A stretch of DNA of 64,000 nt from Stomoxys calcitrans (taxonomy: Eukaryota > Arthropoda > Insecta > Diptera > Muscidae). Of this stretch, positions 1-10,074 are shown piece by piece; position 1 is the first letter of the stretch; the number at the start of each line of letters is the position of its first letter. Below the pieces are notes generated by a model, which saw only the letters and a program-made list of their open reading frames with translations, was not told where the DNA came from and did no database searches. The stretch is taken from contig NC_081553.1 of NCBI RefSeq assembly GCF_963082655.1, forward strand, positions 48,403,728 to 48,467,727, in the 5' to 3' direction. Made by a program: the position numbers and the translations under genes.

Positions 1-606
1 CATCTCAGTCATTGTGTCCTTCATGACAGGTCACTGTCTAATCGGAAAACATGCTGACAGTCTGAAGGTTGCCAGCAACGACTTTTGCAGAAGCTGTAGA
101 GACATCGAAGAAGAAGAGACTATAGAACACCATCTGTGTGTATGTCCCGCACTAGCAGTTAGAAGGAGTTCCACTTCAGATTCTCATTTCATTGAGAACT
201 TGTCTGATTTAGTGGATGAGAAAATTCGCAAGTTATTGGACTTATTAAAGCGATGTGGATGGTTCAACGATAGGAACTATTGAGTTGCCCAAAAAGTAAT
301 TGCGGATTTTTTAAAAGAAAGTAAATGCGTTTTTAATAAAACTTAGAATGAACTTTAATCAAATATACTTTTTTTACACTTTTTTTCTAAAGCAAGCTAA
401 AAGTAACAGCTGATAACTGACAGAAGAAAGAATGCAATTACAGAGTCACAAACTGTGAAAAAATTTTTCAACGCCGACTATATGAAAAATCCGCAATTAC
501 TTTTTGGGCAACCCAATATAAGGCATCTTGCTTCTTCTGTTCCTGTGGTATCACAATGTACGAAAACGTCCAAGTGAGTCTGATGACAGACTGCCAACTT
601 AAACCT
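1..606 (+). mobile_element. LINE-A copy 1: 3' end of a non-LTR retrotransposon
   Basis: The open frame at 14-283 (89 residues, reaching a stop) is the C-terminal tail of a LINE ORF2. It contains a CCHC-like cluster (CRSC, then EETIEHHLC and VCPAL), which is typical of RNase H-bearing I/R1/LOA-type LINEs downstream of RNase H. The 3' untranslated part resumes at about 519 and ends near 606 in an AACCTAACCT-type run, as in the other LINE-A copies at 4125, 36838 and 48362. A MITE (290-516) splits the element just after the ORF stop. The 5' part lies outside the window. The clade is inferred, not proven. Confidence 0.8.
290..516 (-). mobile_element. mariner-type MITE, copy 1
   Basis: One of 16 copies of a ~237 bp element with ~32 bp terminal inverted repeats that begin TTGGGTTGCCCAAAAAGTAA. 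TA lies on both sides (288-289 and 517-518). Strand is given relative to the form whose left end reads GGATTTTTCATATAG. It sits in the 3' untranslated part of LINE-A at the same TA as copy 3. Confidence 0.9.
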
Positions 607-611
607 AACCT

Positions 612-772
612 AGGTCTCAGAACAATATTTCGATGTGTTACAAATGGAACGATGATTTTAGTATAGCCCCCCTCCATCATTCTAAGGTGGAGGGTACACG
701 AAGTCATTTCATGCATGGTGAAGGGTATATAAGATACGGCCTAGCCGAACTTAACTCACTTTTACGTGTAAA
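612..772. mobile_element. Fragments of two DINE-1-like ends
   Basis: About 612-690 matches the reverse complement of the DINE 5' block (TTTCGATGTGTTACAAATGG, then a GGTGGAGGGTA end). About 711-772 matches a 3' end in plus orientation, with the weak palindrome around CGGCCTAGCCGAA followed by TTTTACGTG. Both are degraded. Confidence 0.6.
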
Positions 773-1884
773 AGATTCAGAGTGAGACAATTCCTTTAGT
801 ATTCTTGCCATGTGTATGGGTTTTAAAAAAATTATTCCATCAAATGTTAATACACCCCACTACCTTGCTGACCCAAAAAAAATCCTCTCAAAAAAAAAAA
901 AAAACAGTTTATGTCCCAAAAGTAAGGAGCTTGCATAAAAACTCAGATTTGACATGTCTTGTTTTTTAAAAGACTACAGGAAATTTAGTGCCACCAAGCA
1001 TTATTTCACTCTTTGCGGAAGGACAACATTCCATTACATTTTATTTTGTTTCCTAAGACCCTGGCCTTTGTCCAAAGTCCGGTAGTGTTACCGGATAGTT
1101 TCTCTTTTCTTTGTACTTCAAACCTGGATGGAATTCCGTTTAGACATAATGTTGGCATTTCTATGCAAATTTTTAGCCACAAATGCCTTTGTTGCATTTG
1201 CCGCTGCTGCTACTGCTGCGGCTGTCGTCCTTGCAACCTTTGCATTATGTTGTAATTTTAAATATCCTTTTTTTTGTCTTGTGTGCAACAGCCACCTTGC
1301 ATTTTACACACTGGCGAATAATTCATTCTTGCAAAGCAACGTAGACAAAGACAAGGCAAAAAATCGTCCAGCTTGCTTGGTGTGTAATTTGTGGCAGTCA
1401 TGGCTAAAGGACATGGCAGCCAGTGCTGCGGATTGGTGGAGTTGGTTAAAATGAGTTTGGGTTAGAAACTTTGTGTTTGCTAGCTGTTGGCCTTTTTTAT
1501 GAGTTTGCCACTGCCATAAAACGCTTTGTACTTTTTCATCCATCCCTCTTTCACCTGGCTAGAAGCAGACTGGGGGGATGAGTGGAGGTGGTAGTAGAGT
1601 AGTAGTAGTGGATGGTAAACTGCATACCATTCGTGCATATTCGCAGATGATGCTAACACATTTATCAATCGTGGTAAATCTTTGGTTACTTTTTCATTGT
1701 GAAGGCAAGAAAGTTTAACAAATAAAAAAAAAAGGGAAAGACAGGCCAGTGATACCAGCAATAAATTTTAACGCTTTATTAAATAAAGCTTGTAATTATA
1801 AAATACTGGGAATTAAAATATAATTTGATGGTCTTAACACATGTTTTTCAAATCTGTGTTGAGTTTAAATTCCGTTTAATTTAT
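773..1884. other. AT-rich stretch without recognised gene
   Basis: Several small open frames exist; the longest is 1128-1454 plus, 108 codons with an Ala-rich stretch from GCT/GCC repeats. None shows a domain, splice pattern or repeat match I recognise. Reads as intergenic or intronic DNA. Confidence 0.5.
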
Positions 1885-2138
1885 ACATATGTATGCCGAA
1901 AGGATTACAGATATTTCCCAGAACTCTTTTCAGCCAAACAAAGGATAATGGATAAGAATTGCAAAGCTATTGGAGCTATATCAAGTTATGGTCCGTTTCG
2001 GACCATAATTGATCTGAATGTTGAAGACCGTAGGAAAAGTTAATCTGCAAATTTTCGGCCTTTTGGGTTTTGTGAAGTAATTTCGGGAGATCAGTGTATA
2101 TGGTAGTTGTATCAGGCTATAGGCCGATTCCGAACATA

Positions 2139-2373
2139 TTTGGTTGCCCAAAAAGTAATTGCGGATTTTTCATATAGTCGGCGTTGACTAATTTTTTCAC
2201 AGCTTGTGACTCTGTAATTGCATTCTTTCTTCTTTCAGTTATCAGCTGTTACTTTTAGCTTGCTTTAGAAAAAAGTGTAAAAAATTACATTTGATTAAAG
2301 TTCATTCTAAGTGTTATTGAAAATGCATTTATTTTCTTTTAAAAAATCCGCAATTACTTCTTGGGCAACCCAA
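2139..2373 (+). mobile_element. mariner-type MITE, copy 2
   Basis: Both terminal repeats are recognisable, but the outer bases are eroded (TTTGGTTGCCC at the left). TA precedes it at 2137-2138; the right TA is lost. Inserted in a DINE array. Confidence 0.88.
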
Positions 2374-2413
2374 TTTTGAGACTTTATTGGAGATCATGGG
2401 AAAAACCGTTGTA

Positions 2414-3719
2414 AAGAGTGATTTGTTAAGAGCTTGATAACTTTTTTTTTAAAAAAAACGCATAAAATTTGCAAAATCTCATCGGTTCTTTATTTGAAAC
2501 GTTAGATTGGTCCATGACATTTACTTTTTGAAGATAATTTCATTTAAATGTTGACCGCGGCTGCGTCTTAGGTGGTCCATTCGGAAAGTCCAATTTTGGG
2601 CAACTTTTTCGAGCATTTCGGCCGGAATAGCCCGAATTTCTTCGGAAATGTTGTCTTCCAAAGCTGGAATAGTTGCTGGCTTATTTCTGTAGACTTTGGA
2701 CTTGACGTAGCCCCACAAAAAATAGTCTAAAGGCGTCAAATCGCATGATCTTGGTGGCCAACTTACCGGTCCATTTCTTGAGATGAATTGTTCTCCGAAG
2801 TTTTCCCTCAAAATGGCCATAGAATCGCGAGCTGTGTGGCATGTAGCGCCATCTTGTTGAAACCACATGTCAACCAAGTTCAGTTCTTCCATTTTTGGCA
2901 ACAAAAAGTTTGTTAGCATCGAACGATAGCGATCGCCATTCACCGTAACGTTGCGTCCAACAGCATCTTTGAAAAAATACGGTCCAATGATTCCACCAGC
3001 GTACAAACCACACCAAACAGTGCATTTTTCGGGATGCATGGGCAGTTCTTGAACGGCTTCTGGTTGCTCTTCACTCCAAATGCGGCAATTTTGCTTATTT
3101 ACGTAGCCATTCAACCAGAAATGAGCCTCATCGCTGAACAAAATTTGTCGATAAAAAAGCGGATTTTCTGCCAACTTTTCTAGGGCCCATTCACTGAAAA
3201 TTCGACGTTGTGGCAGATCGTTCGGCTTCAATTCTTGCACGAGCTGTATTTTATACGGTTTTACACCAAGATCTTTGCGTAAAATCTTCCATGTGGTCGA
3301 ATAACACAAACCCAATTGCTGCGAACGGCGACGAATCGACATTTCACGGTCTTCAGCAACACTCTCAGAAACAGACGCAATATTCTCTTCTGTACGCACT
3401 GTACGCATTCGTGTGGTTGGTTTAATGTCCAATAAAGTAAACTGAGTGCGAAACTTGGTCACAATCGCATTAATTGTTTGCTCACTTGGTCGATTATGTA
3501 GACCATAAATCGGACGTAAAGCGCGAAACACATTTCGAACCGAACACTGATTTTGGTAATAAAATTCAATGATTTGCAAGCGTTGCTCGTTAGTAAGTCT
3601 ATTCATGATGAAATGTCAAAGCATACTGAGCATCTTTCTCTTTGACACCATGTCTGAAATCCCACGTGATCTGTCAAATACTAATGCATGAAAATCCTAA
3701 CCTCAAAAAAATCACCCTT
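2414..3719 (-). mobile_element. Full-length Tc1/mariner-superfamily transposon with intact transposase
   Basis: The 1.3 kb element runs between TA duplications at 2412-2413 and 3720-3721. The transposase 5' end is at the right (AAGGGTGATTTTTTGAGG read on the minus strand); the other end reads AAGAGTGATTTGTTAAGAG. These are imperfect terminal inverted repeats of about 18 bp. One uninterrupted 361-residue transposase frame fills most of the interior. Joining the flanks across one TA restores the DINE motif GTTGTACAAAAT. A 596 bp derivative with near-identical sequence lies at 62904-63499. Intact ends, TA duplication and open frame together fit a young, possibly autonomous copy. Confidence 0.93.
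2521..3606 (-). CDS. Tc1/mariner-superfamily transposase, DDD triad with 36-residue spacing
   Basis: The protein (361 residues, ATG to stop) cuts and pastes its own element by binding the terminal repeats and inserting at TA. Residues 1-60 are a helix-turn-helix region of the DUF4817 type (NRLTNEQRLQIIEFYYQNQ). A second DNA-binding part, about 65-125, contains SIRRRSQQLGLCYSTTWKIL. The catalytic core has D159 (LFSDEAHFWLNG), D252 (WFQQDGATCHTA) and D289 (PPRSCDLTPLDYF). By my count 36 residues separate the last two acidic residues, so it is DD36D-like, not the DD34D of classical mariner or the DD34E of Tc1. No stops or frameshifts. The start is the first ATG after a ~113 bp leader from the right end. 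Confidence 0.93.
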   Translation of the reverse strand: MNRLTNEQRLQIIEFYYQNQCSVRNVFRALRPIYGLHNRPSEQTINAIVTKFRTQFTLLDIKPTTRMRTVRTEENIASVSESVAEDREMSIRRRSQQLGLCYSTTWKILRKDLGVKPYKIQLVQELKPNDLPQRRIFSEWALEKLAENPLFYRQILFSDEAHFWLNGYVNKQNCRIWSEEQPEAVQELPMHPEKCTVWCGLYAGGIIGPYFFKDAVGRNVTVNGDRYRSMLTNFLLPKMEELNLVDMWFQQDGATCHTARDSMAILRENFGEQFISRNGPVSWPPRSCDLTPLDYFLWGYVKSKVYRNKPATIPALEDNISEEIRAIPAEMLEKVAQNWTFRMDHLRRSRGQHLNEIIFKK

Positions 3720-3967
3720 TACAAAATTGCAGCCAAATCGGATAATAATTGCGCCCTCTAAAGGCTCAGTTGTTGGAAGTTATAACGAAACACTTCATGG
3801 GAAATTGCAGCCAAATCGGACAAAAATTGCGGCTTCCAGGGGCTCAAGAAGTCAATTCGAGAGATCAGTTTATAAAAGAGCTAAGAGCGAAATTTGAACC
3901 GATATGGCCCAACGATCTACATCAATATTTAGCATCTGTACAAAGCTTTAAACTGCTGGCTTTACAC

Positions 3968-4118
3968 CACCATAGTATGGGGGTATACTATTCTACACAT
4001 TCTGTTTTTAACACCTCGAAATATTCGTCTAAGACCCCCATAAAGAATAAAATATTGTCCATCGTCTCGTCGTTCTGAATCGATCTAGCCATGTTCATCC
4101 GTCCGTCTGTCGAAATCA
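3968..4118 (+). mobile_element. DINE-1-like 5' block, plus orientation
   Basis: Carries the 5' terminal landmarks: the ATGGGGGTATACTATTC start, AACACCTCGAAATATTCGTC, a degraded CCATAAAGAATAAAATATT and GATCTAGCCATG with CCGTCCGTCTGTC. It meets the preceding minus-strand array head-on, so the two come from different insertions. Confidence 0.7.
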
Positions 4119-4124
4119 CGTAGG

Positions 4125-6105
4125 TTAGGTAAGGTGAGGTTTAAGTGGCAATCTGCCAATAGACTCACTTTGACGATTTCGTCCATTGTGATAACACAGG
4201 AACTTAAGAAGAAAAATGCCTTCTATTGGGTTGCCCAAAAAGTAATTGCGGATTTTTCATATAGTCGGCGTTGACAAATTTTTTCACAGCTTGTGACTCT
4301 GTAATTGCATTCTTTCTTCTGTCAGTTATCAGCTGTTACTTTTAGCTTGCTTTAGAAAAAAAGTGTAAAAAAAGTATATTTGATTAAAGTTCATTCTAAG
4401 TTTTATTAAAAATGCATTTACTTTCTTTTAAAGTAACCGCAATTACTTTTTGGGCAACCCAATAATTCTTACCGTTTAACCATCCAGATCGCTTTTAAAA
4501 ACCCAAATAACTTGCGAATGTTCACATCCGCTAAACCGAATAGGTTCTCAAAGAAATGAGAATCTAAAACGGAACTCCTTCTGACTGCTAGTGCAGGATA
4601 CACACACAGAAGGTGTCCTATAGTCTCTTCTTCTTCGATGTCCTCACAGCTTCTGCAAAAGTCTTTGCTGGCAACCTTCAGTCTGTCAGCATGTATTCCG
4701 ATTAGACAGTGACCTGTCATGACGGACACAATGACTGAGACGTCGGTTCTAGTCAGTGACAGCAGAGCGGAAGACCTCTTCAAGTCTAGGTTAGGCCACA
4801 TAGTTTTAGAATGCTCACAGCCCCCCCCACAGCCCACTACTGAAAACATGCTTACATGTCGCTAAAGGCATACCCATACCTTAAGTCTGTCAGCATTTTT
4901 CCAGTGACCAGGCATGAAGGACACAATGACTGAGACGTCTGTTCTAGCCAGTGACAGCAGAGCGGAAGACCTCTTCAAGTCTAGATTAGGCCACATAGTT
5001 TGGGAATGCTCACAGCCCCCTACTGAAGACATGCTTACTTGTCGCTAAAGGCATACCCACAGATTCATGTGCCCCTGGAATGTGTAGGGTAGTTCCTAGT
5101 CTCGTCCCCTTTACAACTCCTTGGGATATCTATGAGGCCCGGCACCTAGAACAGGTGAGTTTTGAACTGTTCAGCCATATCGATGACATATCTGCGACAG
5201 TTGAGGGCGGTTTTAGTGTTCAGAAATACGTTCTCCAGGGATTTAATGGCTGTCTGGCTGCCTGAGAAGATATTTGTGCCAATCGTCGTTATGACATTAA
5301 ATCTTAATCATTCCACCACTTTCTTAATTGCAAGGATCTCCGCTGGATACACAGTGCAGTGGTCCGGTAACCTTTTCGAGTACACTCCAAAGCCCACCAG
5401 GTTGCCTAGTTTAGAACCATCCGTATAGAAGTCTATGTAACTTCTGTTACCAGGTATATCAAAGTCCCAATCTGTTCTATCTGGTATAGGGGTACAGTAC
5501 TTTTTTTTATCAAAAAGGGGTTCAAGTAGGGTGTTCTCCATACTGCCTGGAAAATCGGATATTGTATCAAGGATAACAAAGTGTCCATAGCCGCCCGCCA
5601 CATGACCAAAGAGAAAACTCCCTTAGCCTCACGGCATTGGTTGCAGTAATTTGTCTAGCCACAATGTCCAGAGGCATTAGAAGTAGCATTAAATTCAGTG
5701 CATCAGATGATGTCGTCCTCAGTGCGACTGTGATGCACAAACAAGCCATCCTTTGGCTCCGGTTGAGTATTGAGTAACAGTAGGTGGACTTTTGAAGCGC
5801 CGTCCACCAGACCACAACACCATATAGCATTATTGGTCTTACAACTGCAGTATATATCCAATGCATGACGCGCGGTCTGAACCCCCAACTTTTGCCAATG
5901 GCTCTTTTTTAGGTTTATAGGGCAAGAGTTGACTTTCTTGCCCTTTCCAAAAATGTTGGATTTGAAGTTAAATATCCTGTCCAGCAATACACCCAGGTAT
6001 TTTGCGCTTTCTATATATGGAACATTCTCTCTTCCAGAAGGAGACAGGTTCCACTGTAGGCAACTTGTATCTCCTGCTGAAAAGAATTACTTCTATCTTG
6101 CAGTT
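4125..6105 (-). mobile_element. LINE-A copy 2, 5'-truncated, RNase H and RT C-terminus
   Basis: From its 3' end at about 4125, leftward on the minus strand, the element shows the CCHC-like tail (FCRSCEDIEEEETIGHLLC), the RNase H start (NRSYIDFYTDGSKL, about 5430) and the end of the reverse transcriptase (HWIYTAVVRPIMLYGVVVWW, about 5810). Frames are broken by stops and shifts. A piece of roughly 190 bp covering the TGHCLIG region occurs twice (about 4680-4870 and 4885-5060), an internal tandem duplication. MITE copy 3 sits in the 3' untranslated part. The RT catalytic part is missing. Confidence 0.82.
4226..4462 (+). mobile_element. mariner-type MITE, copy 3
   Basis: Full length with matching termini and TA on both sides (4224-4225, 4463-4464). 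It occupies the same LINE-A position as copy 1 and the same relative orientation; LINE-A copies at 36838 and 48362 show the uninterrupted site (CTTCTAGTTCCTACC). Confidence 0.93.
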
Positions 6106-6680
6106 TGTTTGTTTTTAACAACTATGCCAAGTATGGCTCGAATCGGTCATAACTTGATGCAGCTACTGTATGTCTATCAAGAGACACCGGGAGAAGAACT
6201 TGACAAATTGCTATACATGGTATAAGCACGCTATTACTTGTTTCATGTAATTGCACAAGAACTGCCTCTTTTTGGTACTTAAGGCATCCAATCGAGAAAC
6301 TGGTTTATATCCAATCCCATATCCGCGGTTCTGTGTACCGAATTGGCTTGTTGAAACAATTCATTGGCCTGGTGCGGCCTTCTCAGTATAACTGTTCCTG
6401 CCCTTTCCGCACTCATATGGTCTGTGCAGGGATTGAAGAGAATCCCGTACCCTGGGTCTGTTCGATTTGCCAGAACCTCCTCGGTCTGTGTGAGTGATGT
6501 GTAACCGGAGCATGGAGTAGGGCCATTTCCGATCTTGCACTGACCTCGACTTCGCCTTTGGTCCGTGGTCAATCGACATTAACCAGGGATTTCAAATAAC
6601 TTCATATAAAAAATCGCACGTACTGAAATCTGGAGAGCGTGCGGTCATTGGAGATTGTCTCTGAGGAGGTGACGTAGTCG
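6106..6680. other. Unassigned stretch between LINE-A and LINE-B
   Basis: Two overlapping minus-strand frames (6279-6572, 6361-6579) show no motif I recognise. The stretch has higher GC than the unique DNA nearby and may be a leftover of another mobile element. Confidence 0.35.
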
Positions 6681-7770
6681 GGGAAATGTGGTCGCAACAA
6701 ATTTATTGAGTCTCGTAATACCAAACGAGTTTCTTAATACCAAACGAGGTTTCAGACAAGGAGACAGCCTATTGTATGATCTCTTTAATATCCTGCTGGA
6801 GAAGATTATACGACAAGCAGATGTGAATAGATATGGCACACTAATCACAAGAGAACACATGCTACTCGCCTATGCCGACGACATCGTTAACATAGGTCGG
6901 TCACCGGAAGTATTGTAGTAACTGCTGCCTTTGAAAGAATCAAAAGAGAGTCAGTGAAAATGGGTCTGGCAGTAAATGGAGATGGATGGATGGACGAAAT
7001 GAATGGTTTCAACTCCCAAAACGCCTTGTACAACCGAGCAGATAAAGAAAATGGAGAAACTTAAGAACCAAAACTTTGAGATACTCAGTAACTTTATCTA
7101 CCTCGGCACCGCCGCAAACGAAACGAATGACACCAGTTTTGAGATAAAGCGAAGAATAAAACTGTCAAACAGATGCAAATTTGGATTAAGCGAGCAGTTG
7201 AGGAGCAAAGCTACCTCTCAATAGAGGAAGACTTCTCTATAAAAGACACTGATACTACCCGTGTAGTCATATTATTCTGAGTCATGCGTACTTGTGAATG
7301 TAGACGAGACAGTACTTGGAGTGTTTAAGAGAAAGATTCATCATAAAATATATGGACGAATATAGGTAACGTATAAACCATGAGCCTCCTTTGTATAGCC
7401 GAATCCGAACGGCGTGCCGCAGTGCAAAACCTCTTTGGAGAGGAGTTTTACATGGCTTAGTACCTCACAAATGTTGCCAGCATTAGGAGGAGAAAACCAC
7501 CGCTGAAAATATTTTCTGGTGGTCTTGCCAGGATTCGAACCAAGACGTTCAGCGTCATAGGCGGGCATGCTAACCTCTGCGCAACGGTGGCCTCCTCTGC
7601 GCTACGCAAACCGCAAAGACTAAAAGCCCGATGGAAAGATCAAGTGGTGGGAGACACCTCGAAACCTGTTGTCAGAGATTCTAGGACGAGCGCAGAAGAT
7701 CGAGGCGCTTGGAATGCTATTCTACTTTCGGCTAGTGGAACATATGATCTGTAATAGTCAATTAAAATAA
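6681..7770 (+). mobile_element. LINE-B copy 1, RT palm to 3' end
   Basis: Translated pieces give RT motifs GFRQGDSLLYDLFN and LLAYADDI (YADD codons at 6871-6882), then TPKTPCTTEQIKKMEKL and FEILSNFIYLGTA, the thumb and C-terminal part of a non-LTR reverse transcriptase lacking RNase H. Stops and shifts break the frame. A SINE (7371-7597) interrupts it. The 3' end runs out in TTAAAATAAAAC just before a DINE. Same family as 12034-15872. I do not commit to a named clade. Confidence 0.82.
7371..7597 (-). mobile_element. tRNA-derived SINE, copy 1
   Basis: On the minus strand the head carries an A-box-like GCGCAGAGGTTAGCATG and a B box, GGTTCGAATCC, about 30 bases further on, followed by the family body (GGTTTTCTCCTCCTAATGCTGG, and CGGCACGCCGTTCGGATTCG at the far end). 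This is pol III-type promoter structure fused to a non-tRNA body. Inserted in LINE-B. Confidence 0.82.
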
Positions 7771-9783
7771 AACAAGTAAAATCGTGCTAAGTTCGGTCGG
7801 GCCGAATCTCCACCATGGATCGCATTTGTCGAGTTCTTTTTCCGGCATCTCTTCTTAGACAAAACAGGGTATATGAAAAGATTTGCTCTGCTATTAGAGC
7901 GATATCAAGATATGGTCCGGTTTGGACCACAATTAAATTATATGTTGGAGACCTGTGTAAAATGTCAGCCAATGCGAATAAGTATTACGCCCTTTGGGGG
8001 CTCAAGAAGTAAAATAGAGAGATCGATTTAAATGGGAGCTGTATCGGGCTATAGACCGATTCAGACTATAATAAACACGTATGTTGATGGTCATGAGAGA
8101 ATCCGTCGTACAAAATTTCAGGCAAATCGGATAGGAGTTGGGTCCTTTAGAGGCTCAAGAAGTCAAGATCCCAGATCGGTTTATATGGTAGCTATATCAT
8201 GTTATGAACCGATTTAAAACTTATTTGACACAGTTTTTGAAAGTAAGAATAAAACACGTCTTGCAAAATTTCAGCCACATCGGATAGGAGTTGGGCCCTC
8301 TAGAGGCTCAAGAAGTCAAGACCCAAGATTGGTTTATATGACAGCTATACCAAGTTATGAACCGATTTGAATCATACTTGGCACACTTGTTGGATATCAT
8401 AACGAAACACGTCGTGCAAAATTCCATTCCAATCGGATAAGAATTGCGCCCTCTAGAAGCTCAAGAAGTCAAGTCCCCAGATCGGTTTATATGACAGCTA
8501 TATTAAGTTATTAACCGATTTGAACCTATCTTGGCACAGTTGTTGAATATCATAGCAAAACACGTCGTGCAAAATTTCATTCTGATCGGATAAGAATTGC
8601 GCACTCTAGAGGTTCAAGAAGTCAAGTCCCCAGATCGGTTTATATGGCAGCTATATTAAGTTATGGACCGATTTGGACCATTCTTAGCACAGTTGTTGAA
8701 TATCATAAGAAAACACGTCGTACAAAATTTAATTCTAATCGGATGAGAATTGCGCACTCTAGAGGTTCAAGAAGTCAAGACCCAAGATCGGTTTATACGG
8801 CAGCTACATCAGGTTATGGACCGATTTGAACCATACTTGGCACAGTTGTTGGATATCATAGCAAAACACGTCGTGCAAAATTTCATTCCAATCGGATAAG
8901 AATTGCGCACTCTAGAGGCTCAAGAAGTCAAGACCCAAGATCGATTTATATGACAGCTATACCAAGTTATGAACCGATTTGAACCATTCTTAGCACAGTT
9001 GTTAAATATCATAACAAAACACATCGTGCAAAATTTCATTCCAATCGGAGAGGAATTGCGCCCTCTAGCGGCTGAAGAAGTCAAGTCCTCAGATCTGTTT
9101 ATACGACAGCTATGCCAGGTTATGAACCGATTAGAATCATACTTGGCACACTTGTTGGATATCATAACAGAACACTTCGTGCAAAATTTCATTCCAATTG
9201 GATAAGAATTGCGCACTCTAGAGGCTCAAGAAGTCAAGACCCAAGATCGGTTTATATGACAGTTATACCAAAACATGGACCGATATGGCCCATTTACAAT
9301 CCCAACCGACCTACCCTAATAAGAAGAATTTGCGCAAAATTTCAAGCGGCTAGCTTTACTCCTTCGGAAGTTAACATGCTTTCGACAGACAGACGGACGG
9401 ACATGGCTAGATCGACATATAGGGTTGCCCAAAAAGTAATTGCGGATTTTGTAAAAGAAAGTAAATGCATTTTTAATAAAACTTAGAATGAACTTTAATT
9501 AAATATACTTTTTTACACTTTTTTTCTAAAGCAAGCTAAAAGTAACAGCTGATAACTGACAGAAGAAAGAATGCAATTAAAGAGTTACAAGCTGTGAAAA
9601 AATTTGTCAACGCCGACTATATGAAAAATCCGCAATTACTTTTTGGGCAACCTTTGGGCTAGTAAAATGTCGCGACGATCAAGAAGATATATACTTTATC
9701 GGGTCTCAGACGAATATTTCGAGTAGTTACAAAGAGACTGACGAAATTAGTATACCCCGCATCCTATGGTGGAGGGTATATAA
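7771..9783 (-). mobile_element. DINE-1-like element, complete, six-plus 153 bp units
   Basis: The left edge is the 3' end read backwards: AACAAGTAAAA, then a palindrome around TTCGGTCGGGCCGAA. The right edge is the 5' block read backwards: GATCAAG, ATATATACTTTATCGGG, TATACC and GGTGGAGGGTATA. Between them, the motif TTGGCAC/TTAGCAC recurs at 8378, 8531, 8684, 8837, 8990 and 9143, exactly 153 bases apart each time. MITE copy 4 is inserted near the right edge. No coding sequence; the element must rely on proteins from elsewhere. Assignment to the DINE-1/Helentron-associated class rests on the conserved 5' block and 3' hairpin known from Drosophila. Confidence 0.85.
9420..9662 (-). mobile_element. 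mariner-type MITE, copy 4, altered right end
   Basis: Left end TAGGGTTGCCC with TA before it. The right end reads GGGCAACCTTTGGGCTAG before TA at 9663-9664, as if part of the terminal repeat was duplicated and cut. Copy 5 shares this unusual end and the following TAAAATGT. Confidence 0.85.
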
Positions 9784-9790
9784 AATTTGT

Positions 9791-9856
9791 GTCTTGCGTC
9801 TCCATCTTGTTGAAACCGCACGTCTCTTACGTTCATGTCTTGAAGTCTTGGAAGTA
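9791..9856 (-). pseudogene. Relic of a Tc1/mariner transposase core
   Basis: One minus-strand frame reads LPRLQDMNVRDVRFQQDG, which lines up with LPKMEELNLVDMWFQQDG around the second catalytic Asp of the intact transposase at 2521-3606. Only this short piece is clear; neighbouring codons carry a stop. It is a different, older relative, not a copy of the intact gene. Confidence 0.5.
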
Positions 9857-9977
9857 ATTACTCGATCATGAACGCTGGTCGGAACGCCCTTACTCTTTCG
9901 ATATTTTCGGATTTCTGATGGTCTATTGAAGTCCATTTCGGGATTTAGCGACATAGAGTCTTCTCCCTCTATATCCA

Positions 9978-9994
9978 CTCTCTCTCTCTCTCTC
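9978..9994. repeat. (CT)n microsatellite
   Basis: Short perfect CT run followed by CT-rich sequence. Confidence 0.9.
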
Positions 9995-10074
9995 GACCTC
10001 CCTCTCTGCCCAACTCAGCGCTCAGGAGTTTTTTTCAAATAAGTTGTTTCTCTGGCACACCCAGTACTTTGTTG

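Larger units (their letters stand above)
1885..3985 (-). mobile_element. DINE-1-like element, degraded array, interrupted twice
   Basis: Diverged units of the 153 bp DINE array: GGAGCTATATCAAGTTATGG near 1971, AAATTGCAGCCAAATCGGA near 3723 and again near 3803. A MITE (2139-2373) and a full-length DNA transposon (2414-3719) interrupt it. The transposon sits inside the unit motif GTTGTA^CAAAAT, with TA duplicated, which gives an internal empty-site control. Outer borders are uncertain. Confidence 0.7.

Noticed and set aside
1128..1454. 108-codon frame with an Ala-rich stretch
   Set aside because: The Ala run comes from a GCT/GCC-type short repeat; the rest has no recognisable similarity.
8032..9486. 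Many 60-125 codon frames with recurring SRGSRSQDPRSVY motifs
   Set aside because: The 153 bp unit is 51 codons, so any open unit reads through the array. The frames occur in both orientations and die at random units, so I see no evidence of a protein.
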